Shown here: positions 24,278 through 32,286 of the stretch, piece by piece
Position numbering within the stretch: position 1 is the first letter of the stretch
Layout: each line of letters begins with the position of its first letter
From: Streptosporangiaceae bacterium
GTDB lineage: Bacteria > Actinomycetota > Actinomycetes > Streptosporangiales > Streptosporangiaceae
NCBI GenBank assembly: GCA_025934635.1
Contig: JAICWX010000006.1
Location: 1 to 61,897 of the forward strand
Length of the DNA stretch: 61,897 bases
Direction of reading: 5' to 3'
The notes under the pieces: model-generated
What the model was told of the DNA's origin: nothing
Seen by the model: the letters and a program-made list of their open reading frames with translations, nothing else
Database searches by the model: none
Made by a program: the position numbers and the translations under genes

Positions 24278-25632
24278 GGCCACTCCTGGGATTCGGCGGC
24301 CCGTGCCAGCTTGGCCCGTTCGGTAATAAGGTCTGTCATTTGCTGGCAGCTGCCGGTGTCGGGTTCCGCGGTCAGGCGGCTGGCCTCGGCCGGGGTGAAC
24401 AGGCCGTCCAGGGCCTCGGCGCTGGTGAGACCGTTGGCCTGGCCGTCGGCGAGCGCGCGCTGCAGCCGGTCCTGGGCGACCCGAGGGCCGAGGCGGGGCG
24501 TGAGCAGGGCCAGGGCCCGCTCGCTGACCTGGTAGCCGCCGTGCCGGGCGAGGTTGCGCCGCATCGCCTCGGCGTCGACGATCAGGCCCTCGGTCAGGCC
24601 GATCGCGATCTGCAGGGCGGCGGCGGTCAGCAGGCAGGTTTCCGGCCAGGCCACCCATTCGGCTTTCCAGCCCCGGCCGTCCCGCTCGTGCTGCTGCACC
24701 ACGGCCTCGGACATGACCGCGGCGCTGGACCGGGCCAGCCGGGCCAGCGTGTCCAGGTGCTCGCTGGCTTCCGGGTTCTGCTTGTGCGGCATCGTGATGC
24801 TGCCGACCGTGCCGTCCTGGGCGGCCTCGCGGAGCTCGCCGATCTCCGGCCGCTGCAGCTCGTACACCTCGCCGCCGATCCGGGCCAGGGTGCCGCAGAT
24901 CAGCGCGAGCAGCTGGGCGAACTCGGCGCCGCGGTCGCGCGCGGTCAGCCAGGAGATGCCGGGGTCGGCCAGGCCGAGCGCGGCGCAGAACCGGGCCCGG
25001 ATTCTCAGCCCGTCATCCCCGTAGAACACCAGGCTGCCGGTGCCGCCGCCGAGCTGGCCGGCCAGCCAGCGGGGGGCGCCCTCGCGCAGCCGGTCCAGGT
25101 GGCGGCGGAGCTCATCGGCCCACGACGCGGCCTTCCAGCCGAACGTCACCGGGCTGCCCGGCTGGCCGTGGGTGCGGCCCGGCATGGCGGTGTCCCGGTG
25201 TTCGGCCGCCAGCGCGAGCAGCCGGGCCTCGATCCGCCGCAGGTCCCGCCAGACCAGGCCGCCGATCCGGCGCAGGGCCAGCGCCGTCCCGGTGTCGGTG
25301 ATGTCCTGGACGGTGGCCCCGGCGTAGACGTAGTCGCGGGCGTCTTCGGGCAGTATCGCCTGGAGGGCGCGGATCAGGCCGAGCATGGAATGGGACGACT
25401 GCCGGGTCTGCTCGGCCGCGTAGCCGAGGTCGATCAGGCCGGCCTGGGCGTGTTCGGTGATCAGTTGCGCCGCGGGTTCCGGGATCAGGCCGGCCTCGGC
25501 CTGGACGCGGGCCAGGGCCGCGATCACGTCGAGCCAGCCCTGCAGCCGGCCCTCCTCGCCGAGCACGGCCCGGGCCTCGTCGGTCCCCCACAGGTGCTGG
25601 TAGAGGAGCGAGTCGGTGATCCGGCCGGTCAT
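24274..25632 (-). CDS. Adenylosuccinate lyase / PcaB-like lyase (fumarase/aspartase superfamily)
   Basis: A 452-residue lyase of the ADSL/3-carboxymuconate cycloisomerase branch. The signature GSITMPHKQNPEASE lies at res. 277-291 and the general-acid His in PGRTHGQPGS (His155) is kept; VYAGATVQDITDT (102-114) is the second conserved box. Purine biosynthetic PurB usually has different flanks and sits with pur genes; here the context is a catabolic/secondary operon, so it is not likely to be PurB. Relatives include nitrosuccinate lyase and hydrazinosuccinate-cleaving enzymes. Both ends overlap neighbours by 4 bp; gene 2 of the operon. Confidence 0.85.
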   Translation of the reverse strand: MTGRITDSLLYQHLWGTDEARAVLGEEGRLQGWLDVIAALARVQAEAGLIPEPAAQLITEHAQAGLIDLGYAAEQTRQSSHSMLGLIRALQAILPEDARDYVYAGATVQDITDTGTALALRRIGGLVWRDLRRIEARLLALAAEHRDTAMPGRTHGQPGSPVTFGWKAASWADELRRHLDRLREGAPRWLAGQLGGGTGSLVFYGDDGLRIRARFCAALGLADPGISWLTARDRGAEFAQLLALICGTLARIGGEVYELQRPEIGELREAAQDGTVGSITMPHKQNPEASEHLDTLARLARSSAAVMSEAVVQQHERDGRGWKAEWVAWPETCLLTAAALQIAIGLTEGLIVDAEAMRRNLARHGGYQVSERALALLTPRLGPRVAQDRLQRALADGQANGLTSAEALDGLFTPAEASRLTAEPDTGSCQQMTDLITERAKLARAAESQEWP

Positions 25633-26516
25633 CGCGGGACCGGGCCGGCGGCCCGCGCGGCCAGGGCTAGTCCTTCTTTTATCTGGGCCAGGCTGGCGCC
25701 CCAGGGCACGACGACCGTGTCGCCGTCGGCGGCTACCCGGTCTTCGAGCAGGCAGCACTTGGTTACTAGCGGGCCTTGGGTGTCCTGCTCGTGGGCTGCG
25801 GCTAGGTTACGCGGGCACATGTCCACCATCGGCACGTCGCCGCCGTAGAACCAGTCGTGGATGCCCCGCGAGCGGGCGCAGCCGACCAGCGTCCACGGCT
25901 CGCGGTCGGGGACCTCGTCGAGGTAGGAGACCGGGATGCCTTCGTCGTGACTGCCCTGGCCGGCCCGGCAGGGGAACAGGTAGCGCTCGGCGGGCAGGCG
26001 GCCGGCCAGGTCCCGCAGGTCGACGAGCTCGGGGACCAGCTCGACCGGCGGCAGGTCCTCGGCCAGGTCGAGTACCCGGGTCAGCTGGTCCACCAGCTTG
26101 GGCGGCCAGGGCGGCACCACCTCGAGCACCCGGACCCGGATCGGGGCCGGGTCGAGAATGAAGTTGACGTGGCCGTAGCGCCCGCGCACGATCACGCACC
26201 GGACGCCCGGCGCCTGCGTGAGCGCGACCCGGGCCAGCTGGGTGGGCACGCCGGTGTCGGTGTCGGGCGCGTCCACCAGCGCGGTCTCGTCCGGCCGGGC
26301 GAGCAGGCGTACCGTGGTCACCGGCGAGAAGAGCGGCTGCTGGGATTGCTTGGCGACCTCGGCCACCGCGCTGGCCGTTCCGTGCCGGGCGATGACGTAG
26401 CGGGTGCGTCGGTAGACGTCCCGGCCGGTCAGGTAGCCGCTGAGCGCCTCTTCGGTCAGCGGCACCGGCACCTCGGCCACGCTGACCTCGCGATACTGGC
26501 CGGGGACCAGGTTCAC
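25629..26516 (-). CDS. Conserved actinobacterial protein of unknown function (DUF7714-like)
   Basis: A 295-residue protein, first gene of the operon. Conserved-looking stretches are GRDVYRRTRYVIARHGTA, LVDAPDTDTG, VRGRYGHVNFILDP (near res. 118-131), EVVPPWPPKLVDQ, YLFPCRAG, VGCARSRGIHDWFYG and VDMCPRNLAA; several Cys and His could bind a metal, but no known motif is evident. From memory it resembles the DUF7714 family of actinobacteria. The GTG at 26516 is chosen because it is about 30 bases after the predicted transcription start and no ATG is in frame. The gene overlaps the ADSL-like gene by ATGA, so it is likely functionally tied to the lyases. Confidence 0.65.
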   Translation of the reverse strand: MNLVPGQYREVSVAEVPVPLTEEALSGYLTGRDVYRRTRYVIARHGTASAVAEVAKQSQQPLFSPVTTVRLLARPDETALVDAPDTDTGVPTQLARVALTQAPGVRCVIVRGRYGHVNFILDPAPIRVRVLEVVPPWPPKLVDQLTRVLDLAEDLPPVELVPELVDLRDLAGRLPAERYLFPCRAGQGSHDEGIPVSYLDEVPDREPWTLVGCARSRGIHDWFYGGDVPMVDMCPRNLAAAHEQDTQGPLVTKCCLLEDRVAADGDTVVVPWGASLAQIKEGLALAARAAGPVPR

Positions 26517-26548
26517 CGGGAGCTCGTTCCGGGGCCAGCCATAATCGC

Positions 26549-26578
26549 TATAATAGATATTCCTACACTTTAGTGCAA
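26549..26578. promoter_or_regulatory. Overlapping divergent promoter between the five-gene operon and the AIR-synthase-like gene
   Basis: On the minus strand TTGCAC (26578-26573) and TATTAT (26555-26550) are separated by exactly 17 bases, a near-consensus housekeeping promoter firing into the DUF7714-lyase-DUF1116 operon. On the plus strand TATAAT at 26549-26554 overlaps that -10 almost completely and could serve the gene at 26592, with a weak TTCCGG -35 at 26527-26532. The inverted repeat CACT-TT-AGTG (26566-26575) falls in the minus-strand -35 region and is a candidate operator. Confidence 0.65.
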
Positions 26579-26591
26579 GAACGGGAACCTC

Positions 26592-27572
26592 ATGGCAGAC
26601 GCGAGAACGGCCCGCAGCGTAGACCTGGAGTCCCTGGCCCGGACGGTGCGGGCGCATCCCGGGGTGGCCGCCAAGGCCGCGATCGGCCTGGTCAGCGAGA
26701 TCTTCCAGAGCACCGACTGGCTGGCCGGGCCCGGCGACGACGGCGCGGTCGTGACGGAGCAGGGCCAGTCTCTCGTGGTCGGCGGCGAGGCCATCCTGCC
26801 CTCGTTCGTGGCCGCCGACCCCTATGGGGCGGGCGTGGCCGCCGTCACCACCAACCTCAACGACCTGGCGGCCATGGGCGCGTGGCCGCTGGCGCTGGTG
26901 GACACCGTCACGGGCCCGCGCGAGACCATCCGGCGCGTGCTCGAGGGCATGCGCTGGGCGGCCGGCCTCTACCAGGTGCCCGTCGTCGGCGGTCACCTCA
27001 CCGTCACGGACGGGCCGCCGGGGCTGTCGGCCTTCGGGCTCGGCCGGGCCGACCGGCCGCTGTCGGCGCAGTCCGCCCGGGCCGGGCAGACGCTGATCGT
27101 CGGCGGCAGTATCGACGGGCAGATGCGGCCCGACTTCCCGTTCTTCCCCTCCTACGACGAGCGCGGCGGGGAACTGGCCGGGGACGTCCGGCTGCTGGCC
27201 GAGGGCGCGGCGGCGGGATGGGTGGTGGCGTGCAAGGACGTGAGCATGGCCGGGCTGATCGGGTCGCTGGCGATGCTGCTCGAGTGCAACACGCTCGGGG
27301 TCAGCGTCGACCTGGACGCGCTGCCCGTCCCGGCCGGGGTGACGGTGGAGCAGTGGGTTTCCTGTTTCCCGTGCCTGGTGTTCCTGCTGTGCGTCCCGCC
27401 GGGGCGGGAAGAGGAGTGCCTGCGGGCGTTCGGCCGCCGGGGGCTGGCGGCGGCCGCGGTCGGCACGCTGGACGACACGGGGGTGCTGCGGATCGGCTCG
27501 GCGGGGCGGACCGAGACCGTCTTCGATCTCAGCCGGGAATCGGTGACCAACCTGGCCCGGCCCGCGAGCTAG
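26592..27572 (+). CDS. sll0787-family AIR synthase-like protein
   Basis: A 326-residue protein of the PurM/SelD/ThiL/HypE superfamily, closest by eye to the sll0787 group (TIGR04049 as I recall). GPGDDGAVV (res. 51-59) is the N-terminal ATP/metal motif; VAAVTTNLNDLAAMGAWPLA (83-102) and VPVVGGHLTV follow as in PurM-like enzymes; KDVSMAGLIGSLAMLLE is characteristic of the sll0787 family. Such enzymes phosphorylate or adenylate a small molecule. In other genomes it is next to the Nit1 nitrilase, the GNAT and the radical SAM genes. It is divergent from the five-gene operon with only 76 bp between, so the two transcripts are probably co-regulated. Confidence 0.87.
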   Translation: MADARTARSVDLESLARTVRAHPGVAAKAAIGLVSEIFQSTDWLAGPGDDGAVVTEQGQSLVVGGEAILPSFVAADPYGAGVAAVTTNLNDLAAMGAWPLALVDTVTGPRETIRRVLEGMRWAAGLYQVPVVGGHLTVTDGPPGLSAFGLGRADRPLSAQSARAGQTLIVGGSIDGQMRPDFPFFPSYDERGGELAGDVRLLAEGAAAGWVVACKDVSMAGLIGSLAMLLECNTLGVSVDLDALPVPAGVTVEQWVSCFPCLVFLLCVPPGREEECLRAFGRRGLAAAAVGTLDDTGVLRIGSAGRTETVFDLSRESVTNLARPAS

Positions 27573-27704
27573 CGGCTTAAGGGGCTGGGCTGGGGCGTGT
27601 CCCGGCGGCGGGCGCGTCGTGGGCGCGGGCGCGTCGTGGGCGTGGGCGCGTACCGGCGAGGGTTCGTCTCGCAAATATTCCTTTCGCCATCTCTGAAATT
27701 CAGT

Positions 27705-27748
27705 GGTTGTGACGTTCTACCTAACCTATTCGGTAGGACGCCACAACC
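27705..27748. terminator. Long imperfect inverted repeat (17-bp arms, 10-nt loop)
   Basis: Left arm GGTTGTGACGTTCTACC (27705-27721) pairs with right arm GGTAGGACGCCACAACC (27732-27748) with two mismatches that can form G-U pairs. It lies 130 bp after the AIR-synthase-like gene and before the convergent MFS gene end, in a locally AT-rich patch. It could be a bidirectional terminator or a protein binding site. The rest of 27573-27983 shows no gene. Confidence 0.5.
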
Positions 27749-27944
27749 ATGGAATCGCGATGGTGCGCAGGGGGCGGTGAGGTTGGTGGCGGCCTGGATG
27801 CGGCTCCTGAAGTGATTGGGTGCGGCTCGGCTGGATCGAGGAGGCTGCCGGCGGGCACGACCCACGGTTTTCAGGCCCCAGCGTTCACATCCGCACCACA
27901 GCCCGCAGCTGTCACCGGCCGCGGCCCCCGACTGGCCGTCGGCT

Positions 27945-27976
27945 ACGACATGGATGCTCCATCAATGCCGTCGATG
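27945..27976. repeat. Dispersed intergenic repeat, copy A (single unit)
   Basis: One unit built around GATGCTCCATCAATGCCG. It is the same element as copies B (44521-44580) and C (54043-54100, opposite orientation). It lies just after the MFS stop codon, between two convergent genes. Confidence 0.7.
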
Positions 27977-27983
27977 AGCGCCT

Positions 27984-29291
27984 TTAGGCGCGCTGGGCGC
28001 GTTCTTGGCTGGTTCGCGCGGGCTCGGGCGGCTGGGCGCCGAGGCGGGGGCGGGGGCGGCGGGCGCGCCACATCATCGCGACGGTGACGGCCAGCGCGGC
28101 GGCGCAGGCGGCCTGGGTCAGGCCGAAGGCCGCGCCTGCGCCGAGGCGCCCGGCGGCCAGCCCGGCGCCGAGCGGGCCCAGGACCGCCGTGGCCGCCCAG
28201 ATGACGTTGAGCAACCCGATCGAGGCACCCAGGCCGGAGCGGCCCTGACCAGCGTCACCCGGGCCGGAGCGGCCCTGATCAGAGCCAGCCGGGCCGGAGC
28301 CTTCGTGGCCGGCGCCGGCCGAGGCGGCCAGGGAGTAGCTGACGGTCCACAGGACGGAGCGGGCCGCGGTGGTGATGCACAGCATCGCGACCAGTGCCAG
28401 CGGGGTCGCGCCGACGACGGCGAGGGTGAGCGCGACCGCCACGACGAGCATGCCGCCGCAGGCCACCGGCAGGTTCACCGCTCGCCGGCCGGCCGCGGCG
28501 GTGAGCGCGCTGCCGACCGCGAACAAGATCCCCGACACCGCGAAGTCCAGGCCGATCCGCCCGGGAGAGTCCCCGGCGGCATGCAGCAGCTGCGGGACCA
28601 GCAGGGCGCAGACGCCGGTGCTCAGCCCGGCGGTCACGACGGCGGCCGCGGCCCCGACCAGGTCGCGGTTCACCGTCACGGCCCGCAGGCCCGGCAGCTT
28701 GCCCGCCCGCGGCGTGGCCGGCCCGGCCGGGATCCGGAACGCGGCGAGCCCAGCGGTGATCAGGGCGAAGCCCGCCGCCGACACCAGTAGCGGAACTCCC
28801 AGCCCGAGGTGCTGGGCGAGCGCGCCGGAGGCGGCGGGCCCGGCCACGCCGCCGACGCCGGCCGCGGCGACCGAGCCGCCCAGGGCGGGCGGGCCGCCCG
28901 CCGCGGCGCCGGCCAGCCAGCACAGGCCCGCCGTCCACACCATGCCGTACCCGGCCCCGAACGCCAGCCGGGCCGCCAGCAGGGCCGGGAAGCCGCCGGC
29001 CAGCGCCTGCGCCGCGGTGGCGGCCGCCATCAGCAGGCCCGCGGCCAGGGTGATCCGGCGGGGACCGAACCGGTCGGACAGCGTCCCGGCCGGCACCGAC
29101 ACGACCAGGGTGGCGAGCCCGGTCGCGCCGAGCACCATCCCCTGCTCGAAGCCGGACAGGCCGAACCGGTGCGCGTACACCGGCATGACCGGGACCAGCG
29201 CGAACTGGACGGCCGCGCTCACCAGGATGAGGGCCCCGATCAGCAGGCGGAATATCCTGCCGCCCGCACCGGTCCTGGTGGCCTGTAGCAC
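27984..29291 (-). CDS. MFS transporter
   Basis: A 435-residue, 12-helix major facilitator. The first helix is LLIGALILVSAAVQFALVPV; the cytoplasmic loop 2-3 motif reads GTLSDRFGPRR (GxLaDrxGxRr), and loop 8-9 has a Gly/Ser/Asp-rich insertion of about 30 residues made of 15-base repeats (around 28215-28310). The GTG at 29291 is chosen as start because AGGCAGGA lies 4 bases before it; a GTG at 29318 is also in frame. It is divergent from the LysR gene, so it is a likely target of that regulator, and may export or import the product of the surrounding cluster. Confidence 0.85.
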   Translation of the reverse strand: MLQATRTGAGGRIFRLLIGALILVSAAVQFALVPVMPVYAHRFGLSGFEQGMVLGATGLATLVVSVPAGTLSDRFGPRRITLAAGLLMAAATAAQALAGGFPALLAARLAFGAGYGMVWTAGLCWLAGAAAGGPPALGGSVAAAGVGGVAGPAASGALAQHLGLGVPLLVSAAGFALITAGLAAFRIPAGPATPRAGKLPGLRAVTVNRDLVGAAAAVVTAGLSTGVCALLVPQLLHAAGDSPGRIGLDFAVSGILFAVGSALTAAAGRRAVNLPVACGGMLVVAVALTLAVVGATPLALVAMLCITTAARSVLWTVSYSLAASAGAGHEGSGPAGSDQGRSGPGDAGQGRSGLGASIGLLNVIWAATAVLGPLGAGLAAGRLGAGAAFGLTQAACAAALAVTVAMMWRARRPRPRLGAQPPEPARTSQERAQRA

Positions 29292-29368
29292 GGCGTCCTG
29301 CCTTTCACGTCGGATCACACGGACATCGGCCAGTTTAGTGTGAAGAAAAGTTAAGCTAAAGTGAAGAA
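29292..29368. promoter_or_regulatory. Divergent MFS/LysR control region
   Basis: This AT-rich gap contains two near-copies of AGTGTGAAGAAA / AGTGAAGAAA (29336-29347 and 29360-29369) flanking TTAAGCTAA (29350-29358), the kind of dyad with T-N11-A spacing that LysR proteins bind. The -10 and -35 boxes are not clear. Confidence 0.4.
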
Positions 29369-30298
29369 ATGTCGCAGCTACGATCGACCAGCCCGATCAA
29401 AAGCGGCCTCGGCCTGCGCGAGCTCCAGGCGGTCCTGGCGGTGGCCGAACTCGGATCGTTCCGCCGCGCGGCCACCGCGCTCGGATACACCCAGTCCGCG
29501 CTGTCGCACCAGGTCTCGGCGCTGGAGACGGCCCTGGGACAGTCGCTGTTCCATCGCCCGGGCGGCCGGGCGCAGGTGCGCCTGACCCCGGCGGGCGAGG
29601 CGGTCTGCCGCCGGGCCCGGCGGGCGCTCAGCGAGGTCGAGGCGGTCGCCGCCGACGCCGAGCAGGCGGCCCGCGGGGAGAGCGTGCGGGTGCGGGTCGG
29701 CGTCACCCAGACCTCAGCCGCCGAGATCATGCCCGCGGCCCTGCGGGCCTTCCGCGACGACCATCCCGGCGTCGAGGTGGTGCTGGTCGCGGCCGACGAC
29801 CCGGAGGACTCGCGGGACGCCCTGCGCCGGGGCGAGCTCGACCTGGCGTTCTCCTACAACTCGGAGACCGACGAGTACATCGAGGCCATCGGCGTGGTGG
29901 ACGACCCCTGGGTGATCCTGACCCGCCGCGACAGCGCGATCGCGGGCCTGGACGACCCCGGGTTCGAGGCGCTCGAGGGGCAGGACCTGGTGGCCTGGAC
30001 CCGCCGCTGGCGCGGGCAGGTCGACCTCGAGGACACCTGGGCCCGGCGCGGCATCACGCCCAAGATCGTCTACCGCACCGACGACAACCTGGCCCTGCAG
30101 CGGCTGGTGGCGGCCGGGCTCGGGCACGCCTGCATCGGGCGGGTGGTCGCCGGCGGGGCCGTCGACCCGTCGCTGACCTGGCTGGAGCCGCACGAGGCGC
30201 CGCCCACGCGGACGATCGCCCTGTGCTACGCCCGGCACCGGCCGATGACCGCCACCGCCCGCACGCTGATCACGGCCATCCGCGCCCATTCCGTCTAG
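29369..30298 (+). CDS. LysR-family transcriptional regulator
   Basis: A 309-residue LysR regulator. The N-terminal winged HTH is LGLRELQAVLAVAELGSFRR with AATALGYTQSALSHQVSALE (res. 11-50), then a linker helix and a periplasmic-binding-like effector domain from ~90 (VRVRVGVTQTSAAEIMPAAL). The effector is unknown. It is divergent from the MFS gene and lies within the nitrogen-metabolism cluster, so an effector that is a cluster intermediate is plausible. Confidence 0.9.
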   Translation: MSQLRSTSPIKSGLGLRELQAVLAVAELGSFRRAATALGYTQSALSHQVSALETALGQSLFHRPGGRAQVRLTPAGEAVCRRARRALSEVEAVAADAEQAARGESVRVRVGVTQTSAAEIMPAALRAFRDDHPGVEVVLVAADDPEDSRDALRRGELDLAFSYNSETDEYIEAIGVVDDPWVILTRRDSAIAGLDDPGFEALEGQDLVAWTRRWRGQVDLEDTWARRGITPKIVYRTDDNLALQRLVAAGLGHACIGRVVAGGAVDPSLTWLEPHEAPPTRTIALCYARHRPMTATARTLITAIRAHSV

Positions 30299-30421
30299 AT
30301 CCTGGTCGAGCCAGCAGCGCCGGTCAGCTCAGACCGGGGCCCGGAGGTCGGGGTGAGGGCCGGAGGTCGGAGTGAGGGCCAGGGGCGGGGTGAGGGCTGC
30401 GGGTGGGGGGTGGGGGTCAGG

Positions 30422-31021
30422 TCAGGGGCGGGTCAGGTCGATGAGCATCCGCTGGTGCGGGATGCCTGCGTAGTCCACCAGGCTCCCGTCCGGCCGCCAG
30501 CCCAGCCAGCGGAAGAACGCCACGTTGGCGGGCTGGATGAATGCCTCCATCTCCTGCCCGCCGAGCTGCCCGGCGGTGCGGACCGCGAACCGCACCAGCG
30601 GCGCCCCCAGGCCGAGATGGCGGTAGCTGGCCAGCACGGCCAGCCGGTCGCCCTTCCAGCGTGCCGGCCCGTTCACCGGGTACAGCCGGACCGTCCCGCA
30701 GATGGCCTGGTCGGCCCGGCCGATGACGTGGATCGTGGCCGGGTCGTCGTCGTAGGCGTCGGCGTCGGCCCCGCCGTCCGGGCCGCCGAACAGTCCCTGC
30801 TCCACCACGAAGACCTGGCGCCGGATCGCGAAGTGCGCGCGCCGCTCGGCCTCGGTCGCCGCGGCGTCGCAGGCCAGCACGGGCGCGGCGTCAGCCGCGA
30901 CGCCGGGCGCGGGCGCGACACCGGCCGCGGGTACGGGTACGGCGCCGGGCTCGGTCGCTGCCCGGGGCGACCGTCCCGGGCGGCTAGCCGTGGCTGACGA
31001 GCGGGAGGAAGGTCCGGCCAT
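30422..31021 (-). CDS. MSMEG_0567/Sll0786 family GNAT acetyltransferase
   Basis: A 199-residue GNAT protein of the nitrogen-starvation N-acetyltransferase family (TIGR04045 as I recall). The family core is visible: HFAIRRQVFVVEQGLF (res. 66-81), ICGTVRLYPV, acetyl-CoA loop region YRHLGLGAPLVRFAV, EAFIQPANVAFFRWLGW and the ending GIPHQRMLIDL. The first ~50 residues are Ala/Pro-rich linker and overlap the end of the radical SAM gene by 38 bp; a later GTG start is possible. It sits directly downstream of the MSMEG_0568-type radical SAM gene, as in other genomes. Confidence 0.87.
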   Translation of the reverse strand: MAGPSSRSSATASRPGRSPRAATEPGAVPVPAAGVAPAPGVAADAAPVLACDAAATEAERRAHFAIRRQVFVVEQGLFGGPDGGADADAYDDDPATIHVIGRADQAICGTVRLYPVNGPARWKGDRLAVLASYRHLGLGAPLVRFAVRTAGQLGGQEMEAFIQPANVAFFRWLGWRPDGSLVDYAGIPHQRMLIDLTRP

Positions 31022-32135
31022 CCGCGTCGCTTCTCTCCTCGAGCAGGCTCATCCCGGAGCAGGCCTGGCAGCGGGCGCAGCCGGCCGCCGCCGTGTGCGC
31101 GCCGATGCCGCGCTCGCGCAGGTAGGGCACGACCCGGCGGTAGATCGTCTCGCAGTACTCAGGCGAGGGAGCGGGCAGTTCCTCCATCAGGCTGCCCACG
31201 GTCGGGCGCAGCGGGACCACGAACGGGTAGACGCCGATGTCGATGGCGCGGCGGCAGCCCGCCACGATCAGGTCCGGGTCCTCCCCCATGCCGAGGATCA
31301 CGTAGGTGGACACCTGGCCCGCGCCGAACGCCGCCACCGCGCGCTCCCAGGCCCGGAAGTATCCCTCGATCCCGGTGCGCGCCTTGGCCGGGGCGACCCG
31401 GGCCAGTACCGCCGGGTCGAAGCTCTCCACGTGGATGCCGACCGAGGCGATCCCCATATCGGCCACCCGGTCGATGACGGCCAGGTCCCGGGGCGGCTCG
31501 AACTGCACCTCGACCGGCAGGCCGGAGGCCTCGCGAACCGCCTGGCCGCAGCGCCCGACGTAGAGCGCGCCCTTGTCCGGGGTGGCGGTGGTCCCGGTGG
31601 TGAGGGTGGCGTCGACCGCGCCGTCCAGGTCCCGGGCCGCGACGGCGACCTCGGCCAGCATCTCCGGGGTCTTCCGGGCGATCGTGCGCCCGTTCGCGAG
31701 CGTGACCCCGATCCCGCAGAACGTGCACTGGTCTGAGTTCCCCCAGTACGCGCAGACCTGGTTGACGGTGCTGGCCACCGAGTCCAGGTGCAGCAGCGCG
31801 ATCTGGGAGTAGGGGATGCCGTCGGCCGTGGTCAGGTCGTAGAACCGGGGGCGGCGGGCCGGCTCGGCCGCGGCCAGCCGCTCGTCGTCCCGGTAGACGG
31901 CCCAGCCGTCGTCCTCCGCCCGCAGCACGTAGGGCGAGGTCCGCGCGTAGTCCGCGCCGGTCGGCACGGTGGCGGCGAAGCCGTCGACCCAGAGCATGCC
32001 GGCGTCGGCGGGCCCGGCCCCGCCCTGGCGCGACTCGAGCGGCACCTCGACCCGCAGGCCGCGGCCCTGGAGCTCGGTGATGAGATGCGCCAGCCGGTCA
32101 TCCGCGCGCGGCCGGCCGGCCGGGGAGTTGTCCAT
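30984..32135 (-). CDS. MSMEG_0568 family radical SAM protein
   Basis: A 383-residue radical SAM enzyme. The [4Fe-4S] cysteines follow a C-x8-C-x2-C spacing in CAYWGNSDQCTFCGIG (C128, C137, C140), typical of the MSMEG_0568 family (TIGR04043 as I recall) rather than the common CxxxCxxC. Also present are FYDLTTADGIPYSQIALLH, GRTIARKTPEMLAEVA, GQVSTYVILGMGE and GVYPFVVPLRP. A C-terminal CARCQACSG cluster of cysteines could hold an auxiliary iron-sulfur site. The ATG at 32135 is preferred because AAGGAGGGG lies just before it. The gene heads an rSAM-GNAT operon. Reaction unknown; the family resembles biotin-synthase-like barrels. Confidence 0.9.
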   Translation of the reverse strand: MDNSPAGRPRADDRLAHLITELQGRGLRVEVPLESRQGGAGPADAGMLWVDGFAATVPTGADYARTSPYVLRAEDDGWAVYRDDERLAAAEPARRPRFYDLTTADGIPYSQIALLHLDSVASTVNQVCAYWGNSDQCTFCGIGVTLANGRTIARKTPEMLAEVAVAARDLDGAVDATLTTGTTATPDKGALYVGRCGQAVREASGLPVEVQFEPPRDLAVIDRVADMGIASVGIHVESFDPAVLARVAPAKARTGIEGYFRAWERAVAAFGAGQVSTYVILGMGEDPDLIVAGCRRAIDIGVYPFVVPLRPTVGSLMEELPAPSPEYCETIYRRVVPYLRERGIGAHTAAAGCARCQACSGMSLLEERSDADGRTFLPLVSHG

Positions 32136-32188
32136 CGCCCCTCCTTCGCTGGCCACGTTTCCTACGTGATCCGATACGTACGTTTACC

Positions 32189-32217
32189 ATCCTGGATAAA
32201 CCTGCTGGCTACGTCAA
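32189..32217 (-). promoter_or_regulatory. Candidate promoter of the radical SAM-GNAT operon
   Basis: Minus-strand TTGACG (32217-32212) and CAGGAT (32194-32189) are 17 bases apart and about 50 bases before the radical SAM start, fitting an actinomycete housekeeping-type promoter. The palindromic ACGTACGTAT tract just downstream could be an operator. Confidence 0.45.
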
Positions 32218-32286
32218 GGCAACCCCGGCGATACGCGGCGGTAATTAACACGGGCGTCATTCGACCGCAACAGCCCCGGGAGCCGA

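Noticed and set aside
24274..25632. purB for de novo purine synthesis
   Set aside because: No purine genes are nearby, and the gene is embedded by overlaps in an operon with a PLP enzyme, an ASL-like lyase and DUF1116.
20346..26516. Biosynthesis of a hydrazine or diazo natural product (fosfazinomycin-like)
   Set aside because: Two lyases fit, but no aspartate N-monooxygenase, hydrazine synthetase or carrier/assembly genes are visible in the window.
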